Source of the DNA: Tamarix chinensis
Lineage: Eukaryota; Streptophyta; Magnoliopsida; Caryophyllales; Tamaricaceae
Direction: 5' to 3'
Assembly (NCBI GenBank): GCA_030549775.1
Contig: CM060177.1
Coordinates: forward strand, 48,200,244 to 48,264,243
Length of the DNA stretch: 64,000 nt
Shown piece after piece: positions 50,584-62,390 of the stretch. Each line of letters begins with the position of its first letter. The first letter of the stretch is position 1. A model generated the notes under the pieces. That model worked only from the letters and a program-made list of their open reading frames with translations. It was not told the DNA's origin and searched no databases. The translations under genes and the position numbers were made by a program.

Positions 50584-50650
50584 CAGTAAACCGTAGAAAA
50601 TAAGAAAAGGGAACAAGAAGAGGAGTTATGTGATGAATATGCTTAGCATT
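50584..50650 (+). pseudogene. fossil of the HMGB last exon, unit 2
   Basis: Keeps the acceptor text CCCAG, then AAACCGTAGAAAATAAG and a frame ending EEELCDEYA-stop, against ENKERDDLKQDEELCDDDA at 45389-45457. Related but shorter remnants (AATAAGGGAACAAGAAGAGG) lie near 46795 and 59717. Confidence 0.8.
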
Positions 50651-52202
50651 TTAAAATAAAATGAAATATAAATACAGCTTAATGAATGTCGCTTCTGTCT
50701 TAAAAGTCTCCGATTAATTAACCAACTTAAAAAGTTTTTGTGATAAATTCAATTTTTAATAAGATGTGAACTAACTACTAAGAGATTAAAGAATAGAATA
50801 TGGATAGATGTGATGTAAGCCTAACATAATTGTATTGACATTTTCCCTGCCGTCTCATGAAGTGTGATATTTTTTTGGTCTAGGGAGATATGCATTTGTA
50901 GTTTTATTTCTTACTTTAACAGGATTACCTAATACTGCAATATTTTTAATATATTAAATTACTTTGTTTGTATTAAAAATAAACTTAATATATTAATCTA
51001 AATGTATTTTAACGAAATAATAAAAATAATTTTAAAATCATATTTTTATTTTTTTTAAAATAATAAAATATTTAATGTATAGATAATGAAAAAAAGTGAA
51101 GATAAAAATAAAAAAATGTTTTATTTTTTTAATATAATTTTTTTTATATAAACTTTTATCAATAAAATATAGATATATATTTTCGATACGACTGAATGAA
51201 GTAAACTAAATATGTTTGATAATAATTAATGTTGTGGAGCACCATAAAACCCAATTAAATTTTTTAAAAATTCGTTTATTAATTTAGCAATGCATAAATT
51301 GCTAAGCAAATTGGGTCTTGTTAAGAGTTGATGGTAGAACTTAGGTTGAACTCCAACAAAAGAAAAAATATAAATGGAGATTGGGATGGAAGAGTGGATT
51401 TGATCTTCAAGTAACCAATGAGATCAAATACTTATAATTATCACTTAAGGTATTAGCTCCTAAGATATAGAATATAAGACTTTGGAGATAACAATAAATG
51501 TAACACCCCAAAATTCACTAATTTTTTTTTTGAAAAGTGGAAGCAATTAAGATAAAAACACTTAAAACTTGTGAATTCTGGAAATGTTACCGCCACACTT
51601 AGTACCAGACCGGTTCTCTCCTACCATTCCAATACCAAGTGCTAAGGCTAAGGAAAAGATTTACATTAAATTCAAATCAACAGTTCATAAAAGAACTCGA
51701 AAGATCATACCTTAAAATCAGAGTACGCATAAACGTTTATAAACGTAATAAAATAGAAATCAGAGTGCGAAATCAAAGAGGATAAATACTCCAATACAAA
51801 GAAATAATAGCAGGAAATAAAATTACATAAAGACTGAAATACGGCCACAACTCTCTCAAACTTGAGCCAAACATGCTCAACACTCAGCCCCGACTGATGT
51901 CTCGCCCACCTGCACAAACCAGAAGGGCATACTACTCGTGGGGATGAGCAGCACCCATGAAAAGGGTGATCAGTACGCTACGTACTGAGTAAGGTAAACG
52001 AGCACTAAGGCCAACACGTAAGCTCATAAACCATGCATAAGAATAAAAGATCATAAACATGATAATATAATTCATGTGATCATCCAAGTAAAATAAAAGT
52101 ATAAAGGCCCATATATATAATCTGATTTAATTACTTCGTTTATCTCTGATCAGTAATCATTTCACACCATACTTTTATTCAATTCCATACGATTACGGGA
52201 AC

Positions 52203-52535
52203 CCCACTATTTTTGCCGGTGGATCGGTCACGAGGGAAATATTCCCTGCCACTATTTTAGCCGGTGGATCGGTCGCGAGGGTAACATACCCTGCCACTAA
52301 TATATGCCGGTGGATCGGTCTGGCCCCTTCTCGTACGGTGTTCCACTATAAGTGATTAGTGTCTTCCCATATCTTTCAACATATAACGTTTTGTTTTGTT
52401 GAGCTCGGGATCCCCCACTATTAAAAGCCGGTGGATCGGTCGCGAGGGTACATGCCCTACCACTATTTTAGCCGGTGGATCGGTCACGAGGGAACATTCC
52501 CTACCACTATTATGCCGGTGGATCGGTCTGGGCCC
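52203..52535. repeat. hairpin-unit array in element D
   Basis: Six well-preserved units, CCACTATTTTAGCCGGTGGA plus TCGGTC and then CACGAGGG or a variant. They form two groups of three, each group ending in TCTGG(G)CCC and a TTCCACT-to-GATTA linker. Confidence 0.9.
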
Positions 52536-52929
52536 GTCTCAACATCTTCCACTTTACGTGATTAATGTATTAAGTATCTTATTCAAAGGCTTTCACCCCT
52601 GGACATGCATGACTCACTCCCTTACGCTTCACACATCACAAATCATAAATTCCACTCTCATAATTACGCTTTAATCACCAAATACACATGATGCTACCAA
52701 AAACTCTAGGCGCCCACATCAACCCTAATTATCCACACAAACCCTAGCTTGGTTTCCTACGTACCCATATAATCCTCCACGTACTATTTTTCATCCCAAG
52801 TGCTCAAACACCCAAACAACACTTACATTACCTTCCTTACATCCCAAATTAACTTTCCACACATAAATTTCATACCCATGCAGACATTAATCTCCCCATG
52901 CAAACCTTCAAACCTTTTTCATGCAAACC

Positions 52930-53560
52930 CTAAAAATTCCACGTGAAACCCTAAATTCAACCATGTAAACCCTAATACCACCATACAACTATAAATACCA
53001 TCATACAAACCATAATTACCACCATACAAACCCTAATACCACCATATAAACCTTAGTAACATCATACAAACCCTAATACCGCCATGTAAACCCTAATACC
53101 ACCATATAATCATTAGTACTACCATCCAACCCACGATTCTGCCATATAAAACCCTAAATTCAATCCATAGCAAAACCTAAGATTTGTCCACATAATACAA
53201 TTGATTAGATTCTCCCCTTTCATAACCACAATTTAGATTCCACCATACAAGACTATAAGTTAGATTCTCCCACATAAAATCATAAATTAGAATCTCCCAA
53301 GCAAAACTAGAATTTGGATTAATTGGATTCCCCCAAAAAAATCATAAATTAGATTATCCCAATCAAAACCATAAATTAAATTCTTCCATACAAACCATAT
53401 ATTAAATTCTCTCACATAAAATCATACCAAACCATAAATTAAACTTCCCCATATAAAACCATAAATTGGATTTCACCAGACAAATCATAAATTAGATTCT
53501 CCAATTAAAATCATAAATTAGATTCTCCCAATCAAAACCATAAATTAGATTGTCTCCCAC
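52930..53560. repeat. degenerate 20-30-bp minisatellites in element D
   Basis: First ACCACCATACAAACCCTAAT units, then AAATTAGATTCTCCCAATC units. They occupy the place of the 16310-16625 array in element A. Confidence 0.85.
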
Positions 53561-53939
53561 GAAACCCTACATTTCCCATATGACATCCTCACATGCATGT
53601 ATTTTAGGGTCACATGCAAACACATATTATTCCACACACATAGTACACATGCCATATAGCAACACAAAAGCATGCTTGGGCTCCATGCCATGCCAAATAT
53701 GCAATAATTACAATAAAAACATAGGATGCATAACATATAAGGAATACAATGCATATTAGCACACAAAAAGACCTTAGCACCCCTTACCTAAAACTACACC
53801 GGTCTTGGAGCACGTTCCTACGCCTCCTTAGGGCTTTGACCAAATAATAACATGCTAATAAAATAACCTTAACAAAATTTTAACTTTGCTAAAGACATAA
53901 AAATAATAGAGATATTATAAACCTTGATAATATAGGGTT

Positions 53940-54033
53940 AAAGATTTTACCCTAATGATAATAATGATACTAATATAATAATATCAAGGATAATAAAACT
54001 AATATCAATGAGAATATAAATAATAATAACAAT

Positions 54034-54066
<33 letters not shown>

Positions 54067-54090
54067 AATAATAATAATAATAATAATAAT
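53940..54090. repeat. (AAC)n and (TAA)n microsatellite
   Basis: AAC run at about 54023-54065 followed by a TAA run; inside element D. Confidence 0.9.
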
Positions 54091-55835
54091 TAATAATCAT
54101 AATATATAAGCTTTAAAATTTAAAGTGGGGTTTCGACCCTACTTTTAACTAATGACTTACCATTTATTTAATATTAATAATAAAATTACTAACATATATA
54201 ATAACATTAAAATAATAAAGATAATAATAATATTATTATCAATAGTTATAAGAACAATAGAAATAATAATACTAAAATAAATAAGTGCGAATGTTAATAC
54301 AAAATTAGGGCCTAAGATTTTCCAGAATAATTAATAAAATGATAATAATAATTATTCTAATAATAATAATAATAATAAGAATGATAATAATCCTATAATA
54401 ATTCAATTAATAACTTAAAATTCGAAACTAACAATGAAATTATTTTATTACCACTCTCCACCCTTAGGCTGGTGGGGATAGGTGGCACCGGCGGTGGTGC
54501 ACGGCGGCAGAAGAAGGTGGTTTAAGATTTCGAGGTCAAAATTCTGGCGAAACCAGCAACCAACTTTGCATGGTTATTGAGGCTCGTACAAGAAGAATCG
54601 AAGGTTGAAAATGTTTTAGTTAATTAGAGGAAATTTCAGGGAAGAATTTGGCATGTGGAGGTGGCGTTGAAGTTGGCTAACGGAGGTGGAAATGGCGTCT
54701 GAAGTTGCGGTGGCCGGCAACTCGGGCTTAGGGTCTCGGGGAAGAAAAACTCTAAAAACTCCTATAACAAGGCTATTTATAGATGTTGGAATGGATAATG
54801 AGGAGCTGGAGGTCGACATGGAAGTGTTAAATGCAAGAATGTGGGTGGCCGGTGGCAGAAAACGGTCCGGCATCGTTTGGTTTGCTCGAAATTTCGCGAG
54901 GTTGGGGAGAAGGAACGGGCGAGAGATAACAGACGATAATTATGCCAATTTATTCCTGGAGTTAAGAGGAAGGCAATGAGACAAGAAACGGTCGGTATTA
55001 TTCACCGTAACCGGAGATGCCATTGATGGGGTCGAAGGTGCAGCAGTGTCGACGGAGGAGAAGGGAGGAAGAAGGAAGGAGGAAGGGAGGCGGACTGGTC
55101 GGCCGGGAAAGAAAAGAAATGGGGAGAACCGGGCGGTTTGGGCGCGGTCGAGGGTATCATTAAATGAAACGACGAGTTTAAGTGGAAAAGAAGGAAAAAC
55201 GCGGGCGCGGCACTGGGCGGACGGAGGACGTCGCGCGGGCGCGGGCTTGGCGAGGAAAGGAAGAAGGGGAAAAAGATTGGGCCACGGGAGAGGGCAGCCA
55301 AACGGGGAAAGAAGAGGAAAAAGAAAAAGAAGAAAAAGAAAGAAAAAAGAAAAGGAAAAAGGAAGGAAGAAAAAGAAAAAGGGAAAAAGGAAAGGAGAAA
55401 AAAATAGATTAGGGCCAATTAAATTAATCTGAATATTTATAATATTTAAAAATAATAATATTTAAATAAAATAATATTTAAATCCCTTTTTAGGCTAAAT
55501 TAGGATTTTTTAAAAGGTTTTCCATAAATTCCATTTAAATTATCAAAACACCCTAAATTCCTCCAATTCAATTATTTATAAAATTTTTTATTAAATTAAA
55601 ACTATTTTCTCATTCTTATTTTAAATAAAATAATTTATTTAATTAATTCCCAAATTAAAATCTTTAATTAGCTAAAATACCCAAATTCCTCCTAATTAAA
55701 ATACTTATAAATTTATTCTTGATTTGCCTAATTAATTTTCTTTTATTTTAATTAAAATAATTTATTTAATTAATCTTTATGATAAAACCTCATTTAAATA
55801 TAATATTTAGAATTAGAAATTTTTGGGGCATTTCA

Positions 55836-56932
55836 ATAAACCATGCACTATGTTCGTTGGGTTGAAGGCTTTTGATAGTGGCCTACAGAATACCAATGAC
55901 TTGCTCCCTTTTACAATCAGCTCTTCACTCATATAGATAGTGTAAGAGGTTGAGAAAATTACAACCAACTCTTAGGTAACCATAAAGGTATAAACTTAAC
56001 CAAAGATTAGAATAATATATGCTAACTTTAGTAGGAATAAACCTACCCAAACAATTATTATGGGAGCTAGTTTCTCAAGCCTCCCATAGCCCATTCCCCA
56101 TGAATTAGCTGATACATTAGTCTTACAAGCTAATAATAGGACTTAGGAAGCATAAATTGCAAGAAAGGAAATACTAGTGCATTACTATAACTTATGTTTA
56201 AGCAAATGGAGAAAGTAATCCTTCCCCCTTGCCTTCTTCTTAGCCGGCTGCCATAGATAATCACTAAGCCATCAAGTCTCCTTAATTCATGCTAATTAAA
56301 GTCTTGGAAAAAACAAATCTTAACCCCAATATTTGTTGCACAAAAGATAGGCATGTATGCTTGAATTTTCAAAAGTTGGTGCTCCATGTAGCTCTTTGTA
56401 GGCTTGTTTGGCCAAGTGAATGTGTGGCTTTTCCAAGCCATATTTTTTAGCCATATTCAAGCCATAATGAAGCCTAGAAAATGTAGCGAGTCTATGGCTT
56501 TTATTTGTTGTTTCATGGCTTTCATGGCTCCTTATAATCTAGCTCATAGATTAATCCATGTGAAGAGAGTTTTGGATCCTCCTAACTTAGAAAAAAATAT
56601 GAATAGATGATTGTTATCATATATAGGGGGGATGCTCTTGCATCATCTTAAACCTCTTGAGGAGGACCTTTCTAATCTTCATAAGACTCGTCATGTAAGT
56701 AGGGAAGTAAACCTCCCACTTTAAATGTGGTTGATATGTCCCTTAGTTCTGGTGAAAGCTCTAGCCTATATGCATTGTTGCTAATTCATTCAAGCAATTT
56801 GAATGACCCATCACTCCATGTTATTAGTTTGTTCTTTGTCCTTGAAGGGAATCTCTTCTTTATGATGTGAAGCCAAACTGGATCTCCCGGCTCGAATATT
56901 TGTTATTTTTGATGCTTTTTTAGCTTTCTTTT
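55836..56932. repeat. duplication unit 2, continued, with gypsy integrase end
   Basis: Matches 22083-23165 nearly throughout. The minus strand of about 56932-56700 gives the end of a Ty3/gypsy integrase (broken frames matching the RFPSRRKN-to-FNVGG region at 23100-22960). A CACTA end interrupts it at 56933. Confidence 0.85.
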
Positions 56933-57050
56933 CACTACTACAAATGTTTATAAAGATAATGAATATTTTAAGATGGTTTTACTAAACGTTGTAGTAAAAA
57001 TATATTGACAACGAAAAACACAACAATTCCTTTTATTCGTTGTTAAAAGT
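56933..57050. mobile_element. CACTA left end, truncated
   Basis: Starts CACTACTACAAATG and has AACGTTGTAGTAAA and TTCGTTGTTAAAAG words typical of subterminal regions. It is cut at 57051 by LTR-like element E. The gypsy remnant it entered reads through at 23165 in the other unit. Confidence 0.7.
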
Positions 57051-57660
57051 TGTAACACCCTAAAATTCACTACTGAAAAATTTCATTTTATTAAAAGATT
57101 TAGCGGAAGCGAAATAACAAGACTTGTGAATTTTGAGAATATTACTGCCACACTTAGTACCAAACCGGTTCACTCTTAGCGTTCCAGTACCAAGTGCTAA
57201 GGTTAAAAGAATAAAATACCAATTGCTAGAAATCCAAACTATATTAAAAATCAGAGTAGCACAATAAACTATTTATAAGAATAAAATCCACCAATGGTGG
57301 TTACGAGAACGAAGATTACATTTAAAACAAGAGTTAAAAAGGGAATAATATAATCATATCAAAAATTTGGACAATCCTTACGCTCTTTCTCGTTGCCCAC
57401 ATGAATAGCTCCTGAACAAGGACATGCAAGAGGCACTGCCCATTGAATAGACAGGGGCCCCCACCAATGGAACCATTTAATACTATGGTATTGAGAAACC
57501 CTTTAAAAACACACTTAAAAGCAGACCCACAATGCAACACTTGATATAAAGCTATATACATATATAACAAGATGTGTATAGATAAAATTCACATACTTAA
57601 CAATCACATCCTTAACAAGTCCATCAAATGTTAATGAGTCATAATACAAAATCGATACTT
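57051..57660. mobile_element. LTR-like element E, truncated
   Basis: Starts TGTAACACCCTAAAATTCAC and shows ACCAAGTGCTAAGGTTAAAA and other text of the B1 head (30156 onward, for example ACTATG-TATTGAG-AACCCTTTA). It stops near 57660, where the duplicated block begins, without a normal right end. Confidence 0.75.
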
Positions 57661-57956
57661 TCGGGCCTTAAGTATAGAAGGACTTAAATATATTTAAATT
57701 CTATTTTTGATGGTGTTAGAGGGGGTGGCTTTTATTTTTTTGGGTGCTAGTTTGACCACCCAAGCTGAGAGAGCTATGGCTATTTGGTGCTCGTCCTGAC
57801 CATAAGGTTTTGTCAAATATTTCAATAGTTTAAATATATTAAAATATTTAAATTATATAGGAGGTCTGAAAGACTGAAAGACTGAAAGAAGTTAATCGAG
57901 TGTTGTTATTTTTGTCCAAAGTTTATTTAGGTGTCTAGAACACGGTTGAAAAGATA

Positions 57957-57977
57957 CACACACACACACACACACAC
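57957..57977. repeat. (AC)n microsatellite
   Basis: About ten AC dinucleotides; the paralogous site at 46207 has about five. Confidence 0.95.
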
Positions 57978-58375
57978 TTTTATATGTAGATTTTAATTTT
58001 TATTATGCAAGAATATATTTTTTTATCACAAGGCCTCTGAAATAATTGAAATAATCATATGATTCAGATATTTGCTTAAATGTGTCTTGAAGTTATTTTA
58101 CGGGGAGCTAAGGTCATAGATTATTTGATCCACTTAAAAGATGAAAGAGGTACTTATTAATGACACTAATATATAAAAACTTTGTTTGACTCTTTGATGT
58201 TATTCTAAAAAAATTTCTTCACTTTCATTCTTGTATCTTTATTTTTTAAAAAATATACACAAACTTATTTTATAATTTAAATATAAAAATTTACTTTTTT
58301 TATTTCTCCATTCCCGTTCCTATACCTCCGTGCAACACTAACGACCATTCTCACATAGTTACAATCATTTTATTA

Positions 58376-59460
58376 CATAGTTGTCACTTAAAAACAGCTT
58401 ATTAACTATATGAAGAACAATTTTTTTTCCATATCCTACCCTCTCCATCTTCCTCTTCTGCCGGATTTTTTTTTCTTTTTATATATATTCTCTTTCTCAT
58501 TTGTCTCCCTTCTCTCTTCTCTCGACTTTTTAACCAACAGTCCTCACCACCTTATTAATAAGGTAAGTAATTAACAATTTTTTAGTTAACAATTTTTTTC
58601 TCTACTCACTTTAAGTTATAAATTTATAAGTGTAACTAAAATTATTTGTTTAAATTTTTTTATTTAATTGTAAATATGTGAATTAAAATTTTTATTTTTT
58701 TCAACTACACATATAATTTATATTATAAATTTAGATTATGAATATTTTTTAATTATAGATAAAAATTATATCGTAAATCTAATAAAATTTTATTTTTTAA
58801 TTTTTATAAAATTTTATTCTTAAAAAAAGACGACACGAGGCTTTGGTATAATTTCCGATGGAAGAGATGGGCTTCGGCAATTTCTGCCGGTAGGGGGGTC
58901 GCGCTTCGGTCGTCTCTGCCAGTAAAGTTACCTTGAATTCGACCATTGTTGAAGGCGGAATGGGGAAGGAGGAACGGCAATTTCTGCCGGTGGGTATGAC
59001 TTATGAGAATGCGAAAATCACTTGATTCACCTGAGGTCTATACTGTGGTTATTAGCACACGACAGTGACTTCACATCCACAGGATGGTTTATCCGATGGT
59101 GGTCAATGCTAGATTCACCAGGCAGGCTGATTGCATATTAATTCGTAGAGCCCAGCCTACCTTACAAGCCTAGACTGAACCTCATATAGATATATATACA
59201 CAAGGCATGGCTTCGGCACATTTTATCGATGGCAAGCGGTATACTTCGATAAATTTTACCGATGTAATGAAAAATGCTTCGGCATATTTTGTCGATGATA
59301 AGCCGTATACTTCGGCAAATTTTATCGATGTAATAAAAAAAGCTTCGGCATATTTTACCGATAATTAGTAGGAAGATCGATAAAAATTACCGATACAAAA
59401 AAGTTACTCTAAGTGGAGTAAAAATTTATTTTCTATATTATTTTTTATATAACAATACCC
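58376..59460. mobile_element. 1,085-bp insertion with 8-bp target duplication, unclassified
   Basis: TTTTATTA lies at 58368-58375 and 59461-59468; the paralogous site near 46480-46495 has it once. The termini (CATAGTTGTCAC and AACAATACCC) do not form a clear inverted repeat. Internally it has CGGCAATTTCTGCCG hairpin words and a 66-bp tandem repeat at 59210-59370. No coding region. The 8-bp duplication suggests a hAT-type or similar DNA transposon. Confidence 0.75.
59210..59370. repeat. 66-bp tandem repeat with CTTCGGCA words
   Basis: Units start GCTTCGGCA at 59210, 59276 and 59342 (third partial). Each unit carries two related half-units built on CTTCGGCAAATTTTACCGAT. Confidence 0.9.
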
Positions 59461-60861
59461 TTTTATTATCCTTTTTCAAATAAAAAATTAAGATGCAAAC
59501 GGAGTAGTCTTACAATCATTTCTACCTAAGTAGAGCCAGCCCATACCGAACCACATTAACTGCGAGGCCCGATAGATAACTCCCCAAGGCTCCGGCCCAA
59601 CTAGAACCTACAGCTGGCAAAGCACATTCTCTTACAACCACCTCCGTTAAATCGCGATCTCACTTGAACAAATAAGTCATTTATTCCGTAAAATATTATA
59701 AAATAATGATGTAATAAGGGAACAAGAAGAGGAGTATTTTAAGATAAAGTAAAATACTAATACAGTTTAATGAATGTCGGTTGTCTTAAAATCTTTTGAT
59801 GAATTAACCAACTTGAGAAATTTTTGCCTGTTTAACGAAGATAAGCTCGCTTTTTAATAAGATTTAAACTAACTCCTCAAAGATTGAAAAAAAGGATTAA
59901 TGCAAGCCTAATAAAACTATACCGACATTCACTTGGGGGTGAGTGTAATTGTCTTTTTGTAACCAAGGGAGACAAGCGTTTGTGGTATTTTTCTAACTTA
60001 AAGGGTTTACCTAATCCTATAGTATTTTTGATATATTAAATAATTTATTTATATTAAAAATAAAGTTAATATATTAATTTGAATATTTTTTAAGAAAACA
60101 ATAAAAATAATTTAAAAATTATATTTATAAGTTTTATTAAAAAATGATAAAATGTTAATGTATAGATAATGAAAAAGACGAGGATAAAAATAAAAAAAAT
60201 TATGTCTTGATATTTTAAAAATGACCTTTTTTATATATAAAATTTTAGCTAAATATAGATATATATTTTTGAGATGACTGAATGAAGTTACCTAAGTATG
60301 TTAGATAATAATTAATATAACTAAGCACCATAAAAATGAATATAAGTATCACCAATCACATAAGATATTTTTCTCGTAATAAAATTATTATTATTATTGT
60401 TATTATTATCATTATTACGATTCAAGGAGTAAATTTATCTCATATCTAATTACCGCGTCGGGGAAAGTTAGTATAATACAACGGATAAGATATATACTAA
60501 CCGGTAATTCTAGGTTTTAAAGTTAGTAACTCTTATTGTTATAATTCTTTCCTTATATTACTCACCTTTCTAGTAACAAAATTTTCCTGTTTCATAACGT
60601 AATTTCTTTTACTATATCTAATCGTTCCATAAAGCAATTTCTTTTACTATATCTAATCACGGTTCTGAACAAAACTTTAACGGATCTTCCGCTCCTTGCA
60701 TGCAGCGGTAGGCAAAAAAAAAGAAAAAAAGAGAGATATTAACCTCACCCAAGTCTCCAGCCTTCAATTATCTTATATCTTATTATTATTTGCTGTTCTA
60801 AATAAAAACTAGATATTTTCCCGCGCCGACTTATTATCGGAACTTCTAACTACTCCTTACC

Positions 60862-60870
60862 TTATATATT
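60862..60870 (+). promoter_or_regulatory. possible TATA box of PLATZ copy 2
   Basis: TTATATATT lies 135 bp before the start codon, a fitting distance for a short 5' leader. Not conserved in copy 1, whose upstream sequence differs. Confidence 0.35.
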
Positions 60871-61004
60871 AACTAGCATAGGAAGGAAAACTAAAAGAAA
60901 TAAAATCTGTACCACCTTTTTCCCAAGCTCTCAACTCGAACCAAATCTCCCTTCTTGATTCAGATTAAAGAGGAGGAGAATAAAACAAAAATAAGAAATA
61001 TACA

Positions 61005-62370
61005 ATGGGGAGTAGCTCACAACAACAACGACAACCATGGTTGTCTGCACTTTTAGATGCTAAGTTCGAGTGCATAAAAGGTAGGAACCCAAGCAACTCC
61101 TTCTGCATCAGATGTCTGGGCAATGCCATTAGTAGGGAGGACGGAGAAAATCACCGTAAAGACGGTCATAATGTTGTTTCGGTACTATTAATTTATCCAC
61201 ATATCTTTTTCATGATCAGACATGTCTTTAGTTTGTTTAAAATTTCTTACCCCATTGGATCCCGAATCGCACGAATGAACGAACGGGTTTCATTTAGTTT
61301 GATTTTATATTTAATAATAGTTTTTTGACTTCCTCGATGGCGTCGTATTCATGCGTGCATGCATGTATGTAGGTGATGAAGGCCTCCGGACATTACGCTC
61401 TGATAACCGACGATATTAAACGGCAACTGCTATTGGATTGTTCTGATATCTGCGTCTTCCATATCAACGGCAAAGACATCGTCTTTCTGAACTCAAGACA
61501 ACACAGAGAAAGACTTGAGAGTGGGATCAATGCAAATTGCTGTACTATTTGTGGGTGGACTCTTACTGGATCCGGGATCTTCTGCTCTCTCGGCTGCAAG
61601 GTACTAATTCTACAGTTGATATGCTACGCGCGCCATGAAAGTTACGTCCATTATTATTATTATTATTTTTTATTTATTTTTTATTTATTTTTGGTGTGTG
61701 TTCGTTTATTTGCTTTTATTTGCTTATGAGGTTTTCATATCTGGGTTTTGAGCAATAACAGTTCAGAAACAATGACATGAGGATGGTTTCAAGAATGGAA
61801 GAGAAAGATTCAGAGGACGACGACTGTTGTGAGATCGGAATTTATACGCCAAACCCAAAACGCCAGCGGAGGGTTTCAAGGACGGATCAGGAAGTATCAG
61901 AAGACGACGACGACTGCTGTGAGATTGGAATCTATACACCGAACCCCAAGAGGGAACAGAGGCTAACCGAGAGTGCATCAGATGATGAGTGCTGTGAGAT
62001 CGGAAACGCATCCTCTACACCGAACCCCAAGAGGCAACAGCCGCTAACCGAGGGGAGAAGGGTTTCAAGGATGGCTCAGAATGTATCAGATGATGGCTGC
62101 TGTGAGATGGGAACCTCAACCTCTTCACCGAATCCCCAAAGACTGCCGCAACTAACTGAGAGGGTGAAGAGCAAGAAGAAGGATCAATCAACTTTCGAAA
62201 TCGGATCGGAAAGCTCGATGGACGAGGACAATGACCGCGAGCAACGGTTCCAGCCATCCGTAGTTGTTATGATCAACATCAGGTCGCAGCAGCTTACCCG
62301 GGTTCAGAAAAAGGAGCAGGAAAGGGATACCAAAAAGAGCTCCTCTGTTTTGATTACAATTAAGGTTTAG
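61005..62370 (+). CDS. divergent PLATZ zinc-binding protein, copy 2
   Basis: Exons 61005-61181, 61373-61600 and 61762-62370, introns 191 and 161 bp with GT-AG ends, all phase 0; the product is 337 residues against roughly 200-260 for usual PLATZ proteins. The start ACAATGGGG has a good plant context. Exon 1 gives PWLSALLDAKFECIKG and FCIRC. Exon 2 gives IKRQLLLDCSDICVFHINGK, VFLNSRQH, NCCTICG and FCSLGCKV, the typical PLATZ core. In the amino-terminal zinc motif the usual His of C-x2-H and the second C-x2-C are missing (C-IKG and LGNAIS instead). Residues about 141-290 are an acidic, Cys-containing repeat (CCEIG, PNPKRQ). One extra C near 62297 changes the end, so the conserved KRRRKGIPxRAP tail is replaced by a different 24-residue tail. 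Members are nuclear DNA-binding regulators. Probably expressed-capable but possibly altered or recently decaying. Confidence 0.85.
61783..62160 (+). repeat. internal tandem repeat in PLATZ copy 2 exon 3
   Basis: Four units as in copy 1. The third lacks 27 bp (nine codons, RKRVSRMAQ) and reads LTE-SASDDECCEIG. The frame is kept. Confidence 0.88.
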
Positions 62371-62390
62371 TGTTACATAATACTATCTTT

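Larger units (their letters stand above)
46060..51498. repeat. segmental duplication block, left copy
   Basis: Matches 57661-64000 in the same order: a leading part (46060-46740), a short fossil near 46786, PLATZ (47302-48660), 3' flank with a TAA-rich stretch (49190-49300), the TATAGTATAATGG motif, a shared AAGAACTTAAAGC segment (50240), and a second HMGB fossil (50584). Differences are discrete insertions or deletions plus scattered substitutions. Confidence 0.9.
51499..55835. mobile_element. LTR-like element D (probable solo LTR), 4.3 kb
   Basis: Begins TGTAACACCCCAAAATTCAC, ends TTTTTGGGGCATTTCA, and is flanked by ATAAA at 51494-51498 and 55836-55840. The unoccupied site is preserved at 22090-22100, where the paralogous unit reads through. 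Its order is the same as in element A: CCAAGTGCTAAGG head, hairpin units, CCCTAA-type minisatellite, TAA/AAC microsatellite, GA-rich block and AT-rich tail. No gag or pol. The intact TG/CA ends and duplication make it the best-preserved of these elements. Confidence 0.92.

Noticed and set aside
54686..54979. A 97-codon plus-strand frame as a host gene
   Set aside because: Lies in the GC-richer block of element D, with no recognisable domain; the matching region in element A is not open in the same way.
55046..55432. Arg/Lys/Gly-rich frames on both strands
   Set aside because: Same GA-rich block effect within element D.
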